In this document: piece by piece, positions 9,231 to 17,963 of the stretch
How the letters are laid out: each line of letters begins with the position of its first letter
Numbering within the stretch: the first letter of the stretch is position 1
From: Massilia antarctica
Lineage (GTDB): Bacteria > Pseudomonadota > Gammaproteobacteria > Burkholderiales > Burkholderiaceae_D
DNA: 64,000 bases
Direction of reading: 5' to 3'
NCBI RefSeq assembly: GCF_015689335.1
Contig: NZ_CP065053.1
Span: 4,712,001-4,776,000 of the forward strand
The notes under the pieces: generated by a model
Seen by the model: only the letters and a program-made list of their open reading frames with translations
Databases searched by the model: none
Told to the model about the DNA's origin: nothing
Translations under genes and position numbers: made by a program

Positions 9231-12200
9231 GCAACCATCCCGCCTGGCCCAGATGAACACCATGACGAACAAAAAACTTCTTCTTATTCAACGCCGCGGC
9301 ACCGTCCGCCTGCTGGCGGGCGCGCTGGCGGTTGCCTGCGCTTTCCCGAATGCCGGCGCGCAAGCGCTGCCATCGGCCCCGGCCGATGCCGGCCTGCGTG
9401 CCCAAATGGCTGCGCCGCAACTCTGGAGCGGGCGTCCCGTAGGGCGATTGGACGCCAGCGCCAAGGTCGCGCGCATCCTGGTCGAAACCGACCGCGACGG
9501 CGTGCCGGCCGACGGCCAGTCGCCGGTGCGCGTGAGCGTGCAGGTGCTGGGCGAGGATGGCCAGCCGCTGGCGGATGACGTGCTGCTGACCCTGGAAGCA
9601 TCGGCCGGCCGCATCCTGCTCGACGGCGCTGCCACCGATGCCCTGGGTCCGCAAAGCGGCGACGCCGACAAGGTCACCCCCGGCGTGCAGCTGCGCGTGA
9701 AAAACGGCAAGGCGCAATTCCGCCTGCTGGCCCCGGCCGCCGCCCAGGAAGTCTTGCTGCGCGTCGACGGCGGCAAGATCAGCACCCAGGGCGTGATCAC
9801 CTTCGTTCCAGAACTGCGCCAGATGCTGGCCGTGGGCTTGATCGAAGGCGTTATCAGCAAGCGTACCCTGAGCGCCGGCGACCTCGCGCCAGCGCGCTTT
9901 AACGATGGCTTCGAGCAGGACATCACGCGCTGGAGCCGCCAGTTCAACAGCGGCAAGGCCAACGCCAGCGCCCGTACCGCGTTTTTCGTCAAAGGCACCA
10001 TCCTCGGCAGCAAGCTGTTGACGGCCGCCTACGATTCGGACCAGCAGACCAAGGAGAAGCTGCAGCGCGACATCAATCCGAACGAGTTCTACCCGGTCTA
10101 CGGCGACAGCGCCACCACCGCGTTCGACGCCCGCTCGGCCGGCCGCCTGTATGTGCGGATCGACGACAAGAAAAGCTATGTGCTGTACGGCGACTTTTCG
10201 ACCAGCGAAGGCACGATGTCGTCGGTGCCCGGCCCGAACACGGGCATGGAAGCGCGCAAGCTCGGCCAGTACCAGCGCACCGCCACCGGCCTGCGCGGCA
10301 ACTGGGACCTGGGACGCGGCAACCTGGGCGGCTTTGCCTTCCACGACAACGCCAAACAGGTGATTGAAGAATACCGCGCCAACGGCAGCTCGGGACCATT
10401 CGCCGTGCGCAACAATGGCGCGCTGACCAATTCCGAGCGGGTCGAACTGATCGTGCGCGACAAGAACCAGACCGACCTGGTCAAGCAAGTCACGCCGCTG
10501 CGCCGCCTGGACGATTACAGCTTCGAGCCGTTTTCGGGGCGCATCCTGTTCAAGCAGGCAGTGCCATCGCTGACTCCCGAAGGCGATCCGCAATCGATCC
10601 GCGTTACGTACGAAGTGGAGCAGGGCGGCGAAGATTTCTGGGTGATGGGCGTCAATGGCGAATACCGCCTGACCGACAGCATCAGCATCGGCATGGCTGC
10701 CGTGGACGACAAGAACCCGCAATCGCCGTACCGCCTGAACAGCGTCAACGCGACCGTGCAACTGGCGCCGAAGACCAGCGTGGTGGCCGAATTTGCGCAA
10801 AGCGAATCGACCAGCTACACGGCCAACGGCCAGGTCTTCACCACCCCGAGCGGGCAGGCCGGTGAGCTGTCGAGTTCGGCGTCGGGCCAGGCGGCGCGCG
10901 TCGCGCTGTCGCACAAGAGCGATGCCTTCGACATGCGTGCCTACTGGCAGCGTGCCGACAATGAATTTAACAATACCGCGGCCGGTATCAGCCCCGGCCA
11001 CAGCGATGCCGGCGTGAACGTCAGCGCCAAATTCACGTCCACCACCACCGTGTACGGCAGCGCGCTGCAAAGCAAGGATCAGCAGGTCGTGGCCCAGCGC
11101 GACGCCGTGCGTGTCGGCATGCTGTGGAAAGCCGATCCGCGCCTGACCCTGGACTTCTCCGTGCAGCACATGAAGGAAGAGGGCGAGCTGCGCAACCAGG
11201 TGGGCATGGCCAGCAACACCGGCGTGGTCTCGAACGCCAACGGCTTGAATCCGAGCGGCGGCTTCTTCGGCTTTGGCAACACCAACAGTGCCATCAGCCC
11301 GGTCAACGGCAGTACCGTCACGGCATTCGCACCGGTCGGCGCGACCACCACGCCGGGTACGCGCGGCACCCTGGACGCCAATACGGTGGCGATCGGCGCC
11401 CAGTACAAGGCGACCGATTCGCTGACTCTGACCGGCGTGATCGAGCATGGCATATCCGACAGCAACCAGAAGCGCTACGAGCTCGGTGCGCAGTATCAAT
11501 TGTCCGAGCGCAGCCGCGCGTATGCGCGCTACGAGAACCAGACCGGTCTGGCATCGCGCTACGCCTTGAATCCTGCCGAGAAGAGCAATGCATTTGTTGC
11601 CGGTGTCGAATCGACCTACCTGCCGGGCGCCAGCATCTTCTCCGAGTACCGCTTGCGCGACTCCATCGACACCCAACTGGCCGATGGACGCGACCTGCAA
11701 CTGGCCAGCGGCGCGCGCAACACCTGGAACCTGTCCGAAGGCCTGGCCGTGAGCACCAACGCGGAATACCTGCACGTGTTCGACGGCCGCCAGCAAAAGG
11801 GCGTGGCCCTGGCGACGGCGCTCGACTACACCGCCAATCCGCTGTGGAAAGCCTCGGTCAAGCTCGAATGGCGCCGCCTGTTCGACAGCCCGGGCGAGAT
11901 CGGCAACCAGTCGCAGGACCAGTGGTTGAATACCCTGTCTTTCGTTCGCAAGCTCGACCGCGACTGGACTGTCCTGGCCCGCAACTACGCCCTGCTCGCG
12001 CGCAATAACGACGACCTCAGCGGCAAGCCGCTGGCGAACAGCCTGCAGGAACGCGCCCAGCTGGGTTTTGCATGGCGTCCGGTCGACCACAACCAGTTCA
12101 ACGGCTTGGCGCGCTACGAATACAAGAACGTGCGCGACGGCGCCCGCATCGATGGCGACAATTACGCCGCGCACATCGTCTCGACGCATCTGGATTACCA

Positions 12201-12597
12201 TCCGAGCCGTCCGTGGTGGAGCACCGGCCGCCTGGCTGCCAAGACCAGCCACGAGCGCAACCTGCCGCAGGGTCAGCAGACCTACAGCGCCTGGATGGCA
12301 TCGGGCCGGGTGGTGTACGACATCACCGAAAACTGGGATATCGGCGTGCTTGCCGCGTATCTGCACAGTCCGCAGAACCGGGGTAGCAGCCAGTATGCGC
12401 GCGGTGTCGAGGTCGGCTACCTGGTCAAGGAAAACCTGTGGCTCTCGACCGGCTACAACGTGAGCGGCTTCCGCGAACGCGATCTGAGCAGCGCCGACTA
12501 CACCTCCAAGGGATGGTTCGTGCGCCTGCGCTTCAAGTTTGACGAGAATGTATTCAAAGGCAAGGACCCGGACGCGAATCGCGCGCTGGCCCGCTAA
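9220..12597 (+). CDS. Outer-membrane protein with N-terminal Big/invasin-like domain and predicted beta-barrel
   Basis: 1125 residues. I chose GTG 9220 because a GGGAGAA ribosome site (9209-9215) precedes it; ATG at 9253 or 9262 is also possible. An N-terminal signal peptide ends near NAGAQA. Residues ~70-210 resemble a bacterial Ig-like domain (RILVETDRDGVPADGQSPVR). From ~250 onward, alternating polar/aromatic strands typical of an outer-membrane beta-barrel run to the C-terminus (FVRLRFKF). It overlaps the giant protein gene and is followed 21 bases later by an OmpA-type gene, so the three are probably one operon. Export or display of the giant protein is an inference from that linkage; no named family was recognised. 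Confidence 0.75.
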   Translation: MRNKQPSRLAQMNTMTNKKLLLIQRRGTVRLLAGALAVACAFPNAGAQALPSAPADAGLRAQMAAPQLWSGRPVGRLDASAKVARILVETDRDGVPADGQSPVRVSVQVLGEDGQPLADDVLLTLEASAGRILLDGAATDALGPQSGDADKVTPGVQLRVKNGKAQFRLLAPAAAQEVLLRVDGGKISTQGVITFVPELRQMLAVGLIEGVISKRTLSAGDLAPARFNDGFEQDITRWSRQFNSGKANASARTAFFVKGTILGSKLLTAAYDSDQQTKEKLQRDINPNEFYPVYGDSATTAFDARSAGRLYVRIDDKKSYVLYGDFSTSEGTMSSVPGPNTGMEARKLGQYQRTATGLRGNWDLGRGNLGGFAFHDNAKQVIEEYRANGSSGPFAVRNNGALTNSERVELIVRDKNQTDLVKQVTPLRRLDDYSFEPFSGRILFKQAVPSLTPEGDPQSIRVTYEVEQGGEDFWVMGVNGEYRLTDSISIGMAAVDDKNPQSPYRLNSVNATVQLAPKTSVVAEFAQSESTSYTANGQVFTTPSGQAGELSSSASGQAARVALSHKSDAFDMRAYWQRADNEFNNTAAGISPGHSDAGVNVSAKFTSTTTVYGSALQSKDQQVVAQRDAVRVGMLWKADPRLTLDFSVQHMKEEGELRNQVGMASNTGVVSNANGLNPSGGFFGFGNTNSAISPVNGSTVTAFAPVGATTTPGTRGTLDANTVAIGAQYKATDSLTLTGVIEHGISDSNQKRYELGAQYQLSERSRAYARYENQTGLASRYALNPAEKSNAFVAGVESTYLPGASIFSEYRLRDSIDTQLADGRDLQLASGARNTWNLSEGLAVSTNAEYLHVFDGRQQKGVALATALDYTANPLWKASVKLEWRRLFDSPGEIGNQSQDQWLNTLSFVRKLDRDWTVLARNYALLARNNDDLSGKPLANSLQERAQLGFAWRPVDHNQFNGLARYEYKNVRDGARIDGDNYAAHIVSTHLDYHPSRPWWSTGRLAAKTSHERNLPQGQQTYSAWMASGRVVYDITENWDIGVLAAYLHSPQNRGSSQYARGVEVGYLVKENLWLSTGYNVSGFRERDLSSADYTSKGWFVRLRFKFDENVFKGKDPDANRALAR

Positions 12598-12618
12598 TTT
12601 CCTGACATGAGAATGACG

Positions 12619-13650
12619 ATGAAACCTACCATTATTTCCCGCCCGCGCGTTGTGCTGTTCGCCGTGATGGCCCTGGCCGTTCAAGGCGCCTTTGCCCAAA
12701 CGCTGACCGCGCCGGCGGCGCGCATCTCCGACCAGGCGATCGTGGCCGACCAGGCCGGCTACAAGGCCTTGCAGCAGAGAGTGAAAGCGCTCAACGACAA
12801 GGGTGTTCCGGTCAACAATTACTATCTGTCGAAGGCGCAGTGCTGGCTCGACGTGTCCTTGCACGAATATACGCGCAACGACCGCTCCGCCTTCCCGCAG
12901 CAAGCGTTGGCCCAGGGCGCCGCCATCGTGGGCGCGCTGGAAACGGGCGCCACGCCCAATCCGGGCGACCAGACCCCGCTGGTGAACGACGCGGCCAAGC
13001 TGCGCGAGGACCTGTGGACGCGCTTCGGCGCTGTGAAGAGCGGCGCGGGCTTCAGCTGCGCGGCGCAGAAGGTTGCTTGCGGCGAAGTCGAGCTGGTGCA
13101 TGCCGGGAACGAATTCAATCAGCAGGGCTGGCGCCATGCCAACCCGTACATCCAGATCGCCGAAGACCAGTTGCAGGCGGCGCAGGCATCGGCTGCCGCT
13201 TGCGGCGGTGCGCCTGTGATTGTGAGCAAGACCGAGCCGGGTACCCCGGCGCCGGCGGTCGTGGTCGAAAAGCTGACCCTGGCGGCCGACGCCTTGTTCC
13301 GCTTCGATAAATCGGGCTTGCCTGACTTGCTGCCGGCGGGGCGCGCGCGCATCGACGGCATGCTGATCAAGCTCGATGGCGTGTATGCCCAGATTTCCGG
13401 CATCAAGCTGACCGGCTATACGGATCGCCTGGGAACGGAAGCGTACAACCAGCCGCTGTCGGAACGGCGCGCGGCGACGGTGCGCGAGTACATCCTGGGC
13501 AAGGGTTTTGCGGGCGAAATCGTCAGCGCCGGCAAGGGTGAAGCGGACCAGGTCGAGGCTTGCACCGGCGTTGCGCCGCGCGCCGCGCTGATCGGCTGCC
13601 TGCAACCGAACCGCCGGGTCGAAGTGGAAGTGACCGGCATCAAGCGTTAA
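12619..13650 (+). CDS. OmpA-family protein with C-terminal peptidoglycan-binding domain
   Basis: 343 residues from ATG 12619, preferred over 12607 and 12613 because MKPTIISRPRVVLFAVMA starts a clean signal peptide cleaved at AFA-QT and GAGA lies 6-7 bases upstream. The C-terminal ~120 residues are an OmpA/MotB peptidoglycan-binding domain: LFRFDKSG, then GYTDRLG, LSERRA and NRRVEVEV. The N-terminal half (cysteine-containing, with SKAQCWLDVSLHEY) matches nothing I can name. As third gene of the surface operon it may tie the barrel protein to the cell wall. Its last ~30 bases are copied downstream (13761-13794). Confidence 0.85.
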   Translation: MKPTIISRPRVVLFAVMALAVQGAFAQTLTAPAARISDQAIVADQAGYKALQQRVKALNDKGVPVNNYYLSKAQCWLDVSLHEYTRNDRSAFPQQALAQGAAIVGALETGATPNPGDQTPLVNDAAKLREDLWTRFGAVKSGAGFSCAAQKVACGEVELVHAGNEFNQQGWRHANPYIQIAEDQLQAAQASAAACGGAPVIVSKTEPGTPAPAVVVEKLTLAADALFRFDKSGLPDLLPAGRARIDGMLIKLDGVYAQISGIKLTGYTDRLGTEAYNQPLSERRAATVREYILGKGFAGEIVSAGKGEADQVEACTGVAPRAALIGCLQPNRRVEVEVTGIKR

Positions 13651-13694
13651 GAGGAAGTGTTCCGGCCAAGGCTGGAGCATGTCAACAGCCAAAC

Positions 13695-13744
13695 CGGGGT
13701 CTGACCTCTGATTAGCAATCTTTCTAATCAGAGGTCAGACCCCG
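13695..13744. repeat. REP-like palindrome, copy 1
   Basis: Perfect inverted repeat: arms 13695-13715 and 13724-13744 (21 bases each), 8-base loop. The outer half reads CGGGGTCTGACC / GGTCAGACCCCG. There is no T-run, so it is a poor terminator candidate on sequence alone. It resembles short REP-type elements; a transposase origin is inference. Confidence 0.8.
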
Positions 13745-13842
13745 TTGTACCGTTGTAGACCGAAGTGGAAGTGACCGGCATCAAGCGTTAAGAGTAAGAG
13801 GAAAGGCTTCCGGCCAAGGCCGGAGCGTGTCAACAGCCGAAC

Positions 13843-13892
13843 CGGGGTCTGACCTCTGATTAGCAATCTTTCTAATCAGAGGTCAGACCCCG
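13843..13892. repeat. REP-like palindrome, copy 2
   Basis: Identical to copy 1 in arms and loop, 148 bases further on. Arms 13843-13863 and 13872-13892. Followed by two CCCCGTTGTA-type repeats (13890-13910). Confidence 0.8.
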
Positions 13893-13949
13893 TTGTAGAC
13901 CCCGTTGTACGTTAAGAGGTAGTGCCTCCGGTCACGGCTGGAGCATGAA

Positions 13950-13986
13950 AAAAGCCGCACCGGGTTTCAACCCCGGTGCGGCTTTT
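13950..13986. terminator. Bidirectional intrinsic terminator between OmpA and PEP-CTERM genes
   Basis: Perfect 15-base stem (13950-13964 and 13972-13986, AAAAGCCGCACCGGG) with a 7-base loop and A/T flanks on both sides. It lies between two convergent genes and can serve both. Confidence 0.88.
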
Positions 13987-14003
13987 GCGTTGCTGCGCTC
14001 GAT

Positions 14004-14714
14004 TTAGTTGCGCTTGCGGCGGGCGCTGAAGCCGAGGATGGTCAGGCCGGCAAGCAGCATGGCCCAGGTGCCTGGCTCGGGGACAGCCGTAATGGTAATC
14101 TCGTTGAGCGACGTAATGGTTGCATTGAGCAAAATGCGGCCGCCATCGGGTTTGTAGTAGTCATGACGGAGACTTGCACTTGCCATGTCGGCCAGAGACA
14201 GATGCTGCGGAAGGCCACCATTGGCAACCCAGTTAGCCGTCGAGCCAGTGAAATACAAGGAATTCGACTCGCCGTCATACACTTCAGAGTTGAACGACAG
14301 CATATCGGTCACGTTCGCAATATTCGGTTTGCCATCCTTGAACGACATGCTGCTTACTGGCGCGTTGGCATCGCCCACGCGGACAGTCTGTCCACTCGGC
14401 AAAATCGTGAATGTAAAAAAATTCGCCGGGGAGGGGGCCGACGAATAGAAATACGTATTGGAGTCAGGGTTGGGAAACCACGCGCCGGAGTTAAATGTCG
14501 ACTTGGCAGCGTTATCGTAGGCAAAACGTCCGACAATTCGGTCCCCCAAGGAAATTACGCTACCTGCCTGCCTGCCGCTGACGCTTTGCGCCCATTGAAG
14601 GGCCCGAACGTCCCCCAGACCGGCTACCGACGCGGTGAACTCATAAACTTGTAACGCCGCCTGTGCAGGTACGGTCAACACCAGGGCTGTGATTGCTGCT
14701 GCGATGTATTTCAT
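14004..14714 (-). CDS. PEP-CTERM sorting-domain protein
   Basis: 236 residues from the ATG at 14714, which gives MKYIAAAITALVLTVPAQA, a signal peptide cut at AQA-A; GGAA sits just upstream. The longer frame to 14753 adds residues unlike a leader. The C-terminus VPEPGTWAMLLAGLTILGF, followed by ARRKRN, is a classic PEP-CTERM signal (VPEP, hydrophobic helix, basic tail), processed by an exosortase that is not in this window. The middle is a beta-rich domain I cannot assign. Convergent with the surface operon across the terminator at 13950-13986. Confidence 0.88.
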   Translation of the reverse strand: MKYIAAAITALVLTVPAQAALQVYEFTASVAGLGDVRALQWAQSVSGRQAGSVISLGDRIVGRFAYDNAAKSTFNSGAWFPNPDSNTYFYSSAPSPANFFTFTILPSGQTVRVGDANAPVSSMSFKDGKPNIANVTDMLSFNSEVYDGESNSLYFTGSTANWVANGGLPQHLSLADMASASLRHDYYKPDGGRILLNATITSLNEITITAVPEPGTWAMLLAGLTILGFSARRKRN

Positions 14715-14944
14715 GGTATTCCAATGATCAATTAATGTTGCATTATAGTACATTGCGTTTTTTCAAACAATACAAGTCCAATGAATGAAAACGCGCATCC
14801 AACATGCTGCGGGCAAGCATGCAGCGTTCTGCTCCATTGCGACGCCTGGGCGCATTTTTCGGCTGCTCTTGTGATACGAACTTGGTATGATGCCGGGGCC
14901 TTTTCGTATCTTTTGGCACTTTCATGACTCTTGGGGACATTGCA

Positions 14945-16999
14945 ATGATGGGACGTTTGTTCGTATTGGGAGCGGCCACCCTGGCCGCCGGTAGCGCGCT
15001 GGCCGCGCCGCGTGGTTTCACCATCGAAGACCTGGTGAAGATGGAACGGGTCGGCGCGCCGGCCCTCTCGCCCGACGCCTCGCGCGTGGTGTACACGGTG
15101 CGCAGCACCAATATGGAGAAGAACCGCGGCAACACCCAGCTGTGGATGATCGACTTGCGCAGCGCCAAGCCGGCCCCGGTCAGGCTGACCGAAGGCGAGT
15201 CGAACAGCACCGATCCGGAATGGTCGCCCAAGGGTGATGCCATCTATTTCCTGTCGGCCCGCTCGGGCTCGTCGCAGGTGTGGCGCCAGCCGGCCGCTGG
15301 CGGCGCGGCCGTCAAGGTCACCGACCTGCCGCTCGACGTCGACAACTTCCGTCTGTCGCCTGCGGGCGACCGCCTCGCCATGAGCCTGGCCGTATTCCGC
15401 GATTGCAGCGACCTGGCTTGCACCAGGACCCGCCTGGACGAGCAGGCCAAGAACAAGGCCAGCGGCAAGGTCTACGACCGCCTGTTCGTGCGCCACTGGG
15501 ATACCTGGGCGGACGGCCGCAACAGCGTGCTGTACACGGCGCCGCTCGATACGAGCGGCAAGGTCAGCGCCGCGCCGGTCAGCCTGTCGGGCAGCATCGA
15601 TGGCGACGTGCCCTCGAAACCGTTCGGCGACCGCGAGGAATACCGCTTCAGCCCGGACGGGAAAAGCGTGGTATTCGGCGTGCGCGTGGCCGGCAAGACC
15701 GAAGCCTGGTCCACCAATTTCGATATCTACCAGGCCAATGCCGCCGGCGGCGCCGCGCCGCGCAACCTGACCGCCGACAATCCGGCCTGGGATAGCAAGC
15801 CGGCATTCTCGCCGGACGGCAAGACCCTCGCTTACCTGGCCATGAGCCGGCCCGGCTTCGAGGCCGACCGTTTCCGCCTGGTGCTGATGGATGTCGCCAG
15901 CGGCAAGAAGCGGATCCTGGCCGAGAGCTGGGACCGCTCGATCGCCGACTACAAGTGGCGCGACGATGGCAAGTCCCTGCTGGCGACGGCCGACGATGTC
16001 GGCCAGCATCGCCTGTTCTCGATCGATGCGGCCAGCGGCAAGGTCACGCCGCTCAGCGACAAGGGCTATGTCAGCGCCTTCGATACGCGCGGCAAGACGG
16101 TGGTGATGGCGCAAGCCAATCTGCAATCGGGCGCGCAACTGTTTAAAAGCAGCGATGGCGCCGCGCCAAGCCAGCTGACGCAGTTGAACAGCGAGCTGCT
16201 GGCGGACGTGCGCTTCGGCGAGTCCGAGCAGTTTTCCTTCGCCGGCGCGAATGGCGAAACCGTCTACGGCCACGTGATGAAACCGTGGAACGCCACCCCC
16301 GGCGTCAAATATCCGGTCGCCTTCCTGGTGCATGGCGGGCCGCAGGGCAGCTTCGGCAATGCGTGGAGCTATCGCTGGAATCCGCAGACCTACGCCGGCG
16401 CCGGCTACGCGACCGTGTTCATCGATTTCCACGGCTCTACCGGCTACGGCCAGGCCTTCACCGATTCGATCAGCGGCGACTGGGGCGGCAAGCCGCTCGA
16501 CGACCTGAAAAAAGGGCTCGATGCGGCGGTGAAGAAATTCCCATGGCTGGACCGCGAGCGCAGCTGCGCGCTGGGCGCGTCCTACGGCGGCTACATGATG
16601 AACTGGATCGCCGGCAACTGGGCGGACGGCTTCCGTTGCCTGGTCAACCATGACGGTGTGTTCGATACGCGCGGCATGGCCTACGCGACCGAGGAATTGT
16701 GGTTCACCGAGTGGGAAAACAAGGGAACTTACCTGGCCAACGCGGCGGCCTACGAGCAGTTCAATCCGGTGCATTTCGTGAAGAACTGGAAGACGCCGAT
16801 GCTGGTGGTGCAGGGCGACCTGGACTTCCGCATTCCAACCTCGCAGGCGCTCGGCACCTTTACCGCGCTGCAGCGCCAGGGTGTGGAGAGCAAGCTGCTG
16901 GTATTCCCGGACGAGAATCACTGGGTCTTGAAGCCGGCCAATTCCGTGTTGTGGCATAACACGGTCAAGCAATGGCTCGACCAGCACCTGGCCCGCTGA
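14945..16999 (+). CDS. S9-family (prolyl oligopeptidase-type) serine peptidase, exported
   Basis: 684 residues from ATG 14945, with GGGGAC 8 bases upstream; the leader MMGRLFVLGAATLAAGSALA is cut before APRG. An N-terminal WD40-like beta-propeller (repeats such as LSPDASRVVYTV and FSPDGKTLAYLA) covers residues ~30-400; the alpha/beta-hydrolase domain follows. The catalytic triad is visible: Ser546 in GASYGGY, Asp627 in GDLDFRIP, His659 in DENHW. The family cleaves dipeptides or acylated residues from short peptides, here in the periplasm. The stop is one base before the next ATG, so the two genes are probably translated together. Confidence 0.93.
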   Translation: MMGRLFVLGAATLAAGSALAAPRGFTIEDLVKMERVGAPALSPDASRVVYTVRSTNMEKNRGNTQLWMIDLRSAKPAPVRLTEGESNSTDPEWSPKGDAIYFLSARSGSSQVWRQPAAGGAAVKVTDLPLDVDNFRLSPAGDRLAMSLAVFRDCSDLACTRTRLDEQAKNKASGKVYDRLFVRHWDTWADGRNSVLYTAPLDTSGKVSAAPVSLSGSIDGDVPSKPFGDREEYRFSPDGKSVVFGVRVAGKTEAWSTNFDIYQANAAGGAAPRNLTADNPAWDSKPAFSPDGKTLAYLAMSRPGFEADRFRLVLMDVASGKKRILAESWDRSIADYKWRDDGKSLLATADDVGQHRLFSIDAASGKVTPLSDKGYVSAFDTRGKTVVMAQANLQSGAQLFKSSDGAAPSQLTQLNSELLADVRFGESEQFSFAGANGETVYGHVMKPWNATPGVKYPVAFLVHGGPQGSFGNAWSYRWNPQTYAGAGYATVFIDFHGSTGYGQAFTDSISGDWGGKPLDDLKKGLDAAVKKFPWLDRERSCALGASYGGYMMNWIAGNWADGFRCLVNHDGVFDTRGMAYATEELWFTEWENKGTYLANAAAYEQFNPVHFVKNWKTPMLVVQGDLDFRIPTSQALGTFTALQRQGVESKLLVFPDENHWVLKPANSVLWHNTVKQWLDQHLAR

Positions 17000-17000
17000 C

Positions 17001-17924
17001 ATGCCAGCCTATAAGAACCTCGTTCTTGCGGCGGCGCTGTGTGGCGGACTTGCCCACAGTGCCGGCGTGCTGGTCGCCCCTGCCGCCAGTGTGCCGGCGG
17101 CAAGCACGCCGGTTGCGCTGATCACGGCGTTTTACCGCGACTACTTCGCCAATGAGGCGGCGGCGAAGAAACGTTATCTGGACAGCGGCGCTTTCTATTC
17201 GGCTGGCGCGCGCAAGCTGCTTGCGGACAATGACTTTGCGTGCCGACAGGTGGCGCGCGGGGACGATATGTGCGGCTATGGCGCCGATGCCGACATGTTC
17301 CTGGACGCCCAGGACAGCGATCCGGAACTGACCCTGGCGTCGTCCGGCTTCACGGCCAAAGCGGTCGGGGCGAACGCGGTGGATGTGTCGTTCAAGGTGT
17401 TTCCCAAGGACCCAGGTTCGCAGCGCACGACGATGCGCTACCTGGTGGTGCGCGAAGGCGGCCAGTGGCGGGTCGATGATGTGCTGCATCCGGTCAAGGG
17501 CGTGTATGCGGCCAAAAACAGCATGCGCCAAGGCATTCTGGCCGACATCGCGGCCATTTCCAAGGCCGCGCTCGACGTAGCCGATGCGTCGAGCTGGGTC
17601 AACAATTATGTGGAAGAGCAGCAGGCCGACCGTTTTGCGCGCTTTGTCGGATCCCCCGTGACGGTCTGCGTCAGGAAGGATGCATGTGTACCCTATGCGA
17701 AGGACGATGCGCGCTTGCCGGCGCTGGTAAAGACCTTGCACGATACCTACTTCAAGGCCGGGGCGGCCAAAAAAGGCTTGCCGGCGATCACTGCCGGCAA
17801 GCAAGGTGCGGGTGCACCCAAGGAAGAGAGTGTTGTCCACAACGGTCCGTTCGACTACACGTTCCGGCATGGTAGGTGGTGGCTGTCGCGCATCGATGCG
17901 GGCCGGGCGAGCGCTGCGCGATAA
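17001..17924 (+). CDS. Exported protein, DUF3828-like
   Basis: 307 residues. The leader MPAYKNLVLAAALCGGLAHS fits a signal peptide. A segment starting ALITAFYRDYFA, with later DPELTLAS, VSFKVFPKD and the tail GRWWLSRID, recalls DUF3828-type proteins and seems to occur twice in diverged form (residues ~40-170 and ~180-300). That family assignment is from motif resemblance only. It directly follows the S9 peptidase (1-base gap) and ends at a convergent terminator. Confidence 0.75.
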   Translation: MPAYKNLVLAAALCGGLAHSAGVLVAPAASVPAASTPVALITAFYRDYFANEAAAKKRYLDSGAFYSAGARKLLADNDFACRQVARGDDMCGYGADADMFLDAQDSDPELTLASSGFTAKAVGANAVDVSFKVFPKDPGSQRTTMRYLVVREGGQWRVDDVLHPVKGVYAAKNSMRQGILADIAAISKAALDVADASSWVNNYVEEQQADRFARFVGSPVTVCVRKDACVPYAKDDARLPALVKTLHDTYFKAGAAKKGLPAITAGKQGAGAPKEESVVHNGPFDYTFRHGRWWLSRIDAGRASAAR

Positions 17925-17930
17925 GCCGTC

Positions 17931-17958
17931 GCCATTCCCGCCGTGGCGCGGGAATGGC
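17931..17958. terminator. Hairpin terminator between convergent genes
   Basis: Perfect 11-base stem: 17931-17941 (GCCATTCCCGC) and 17948-17958, 6-base loop. It lies between the stop of the plus-strand exported protein and the minus-strand chitinase. There is no strong T-run. Confidence 0.65.
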
Positions 17959-17963
17959 GGCTG

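Larger units (their letters stand above)
13620..13947. repeat. Tandemly duplicated segment carrying the 3' end of the OmpA gene
   Basis: Copy A runs from 13620, copy B from 13761; both begin with the last codons of the OmpA gene including its stop and continue through TTCCGGCCAAGGC to a long palindrome. Copy B has a ~7-base insertion after the stop. A third partial copy (CGTTAAGAGG to GGAGCATG, 13910-13947) has no palindrome. The layout fits insertion and duplication of a palindromic element just behind the gene. Confidence 0.85.

Noticed and set aside
9175..13692. 1505-residue open frame on the minus strand opposite the barrel and OmpA genes
   Set aside because: Antisense shadow of high-GC genes: no leader, domain or ribosome site, and His/Arg/Ala-rich composition typical of complementary frames.
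14863..14891. Promoter for the S9 peptidase using TATGAT at 14886-14891
   Set aside because: The -10 is good, but no -35 hexamer stands 16-18 bases upstream; TTGTGA at 14869 is too close.
14732..17002. 756-residue minus-strand frame opposite the S9 peptidase
   Set aside because: The S9 peptidase has a full catalytic triad; this frame has no recognisable fold.
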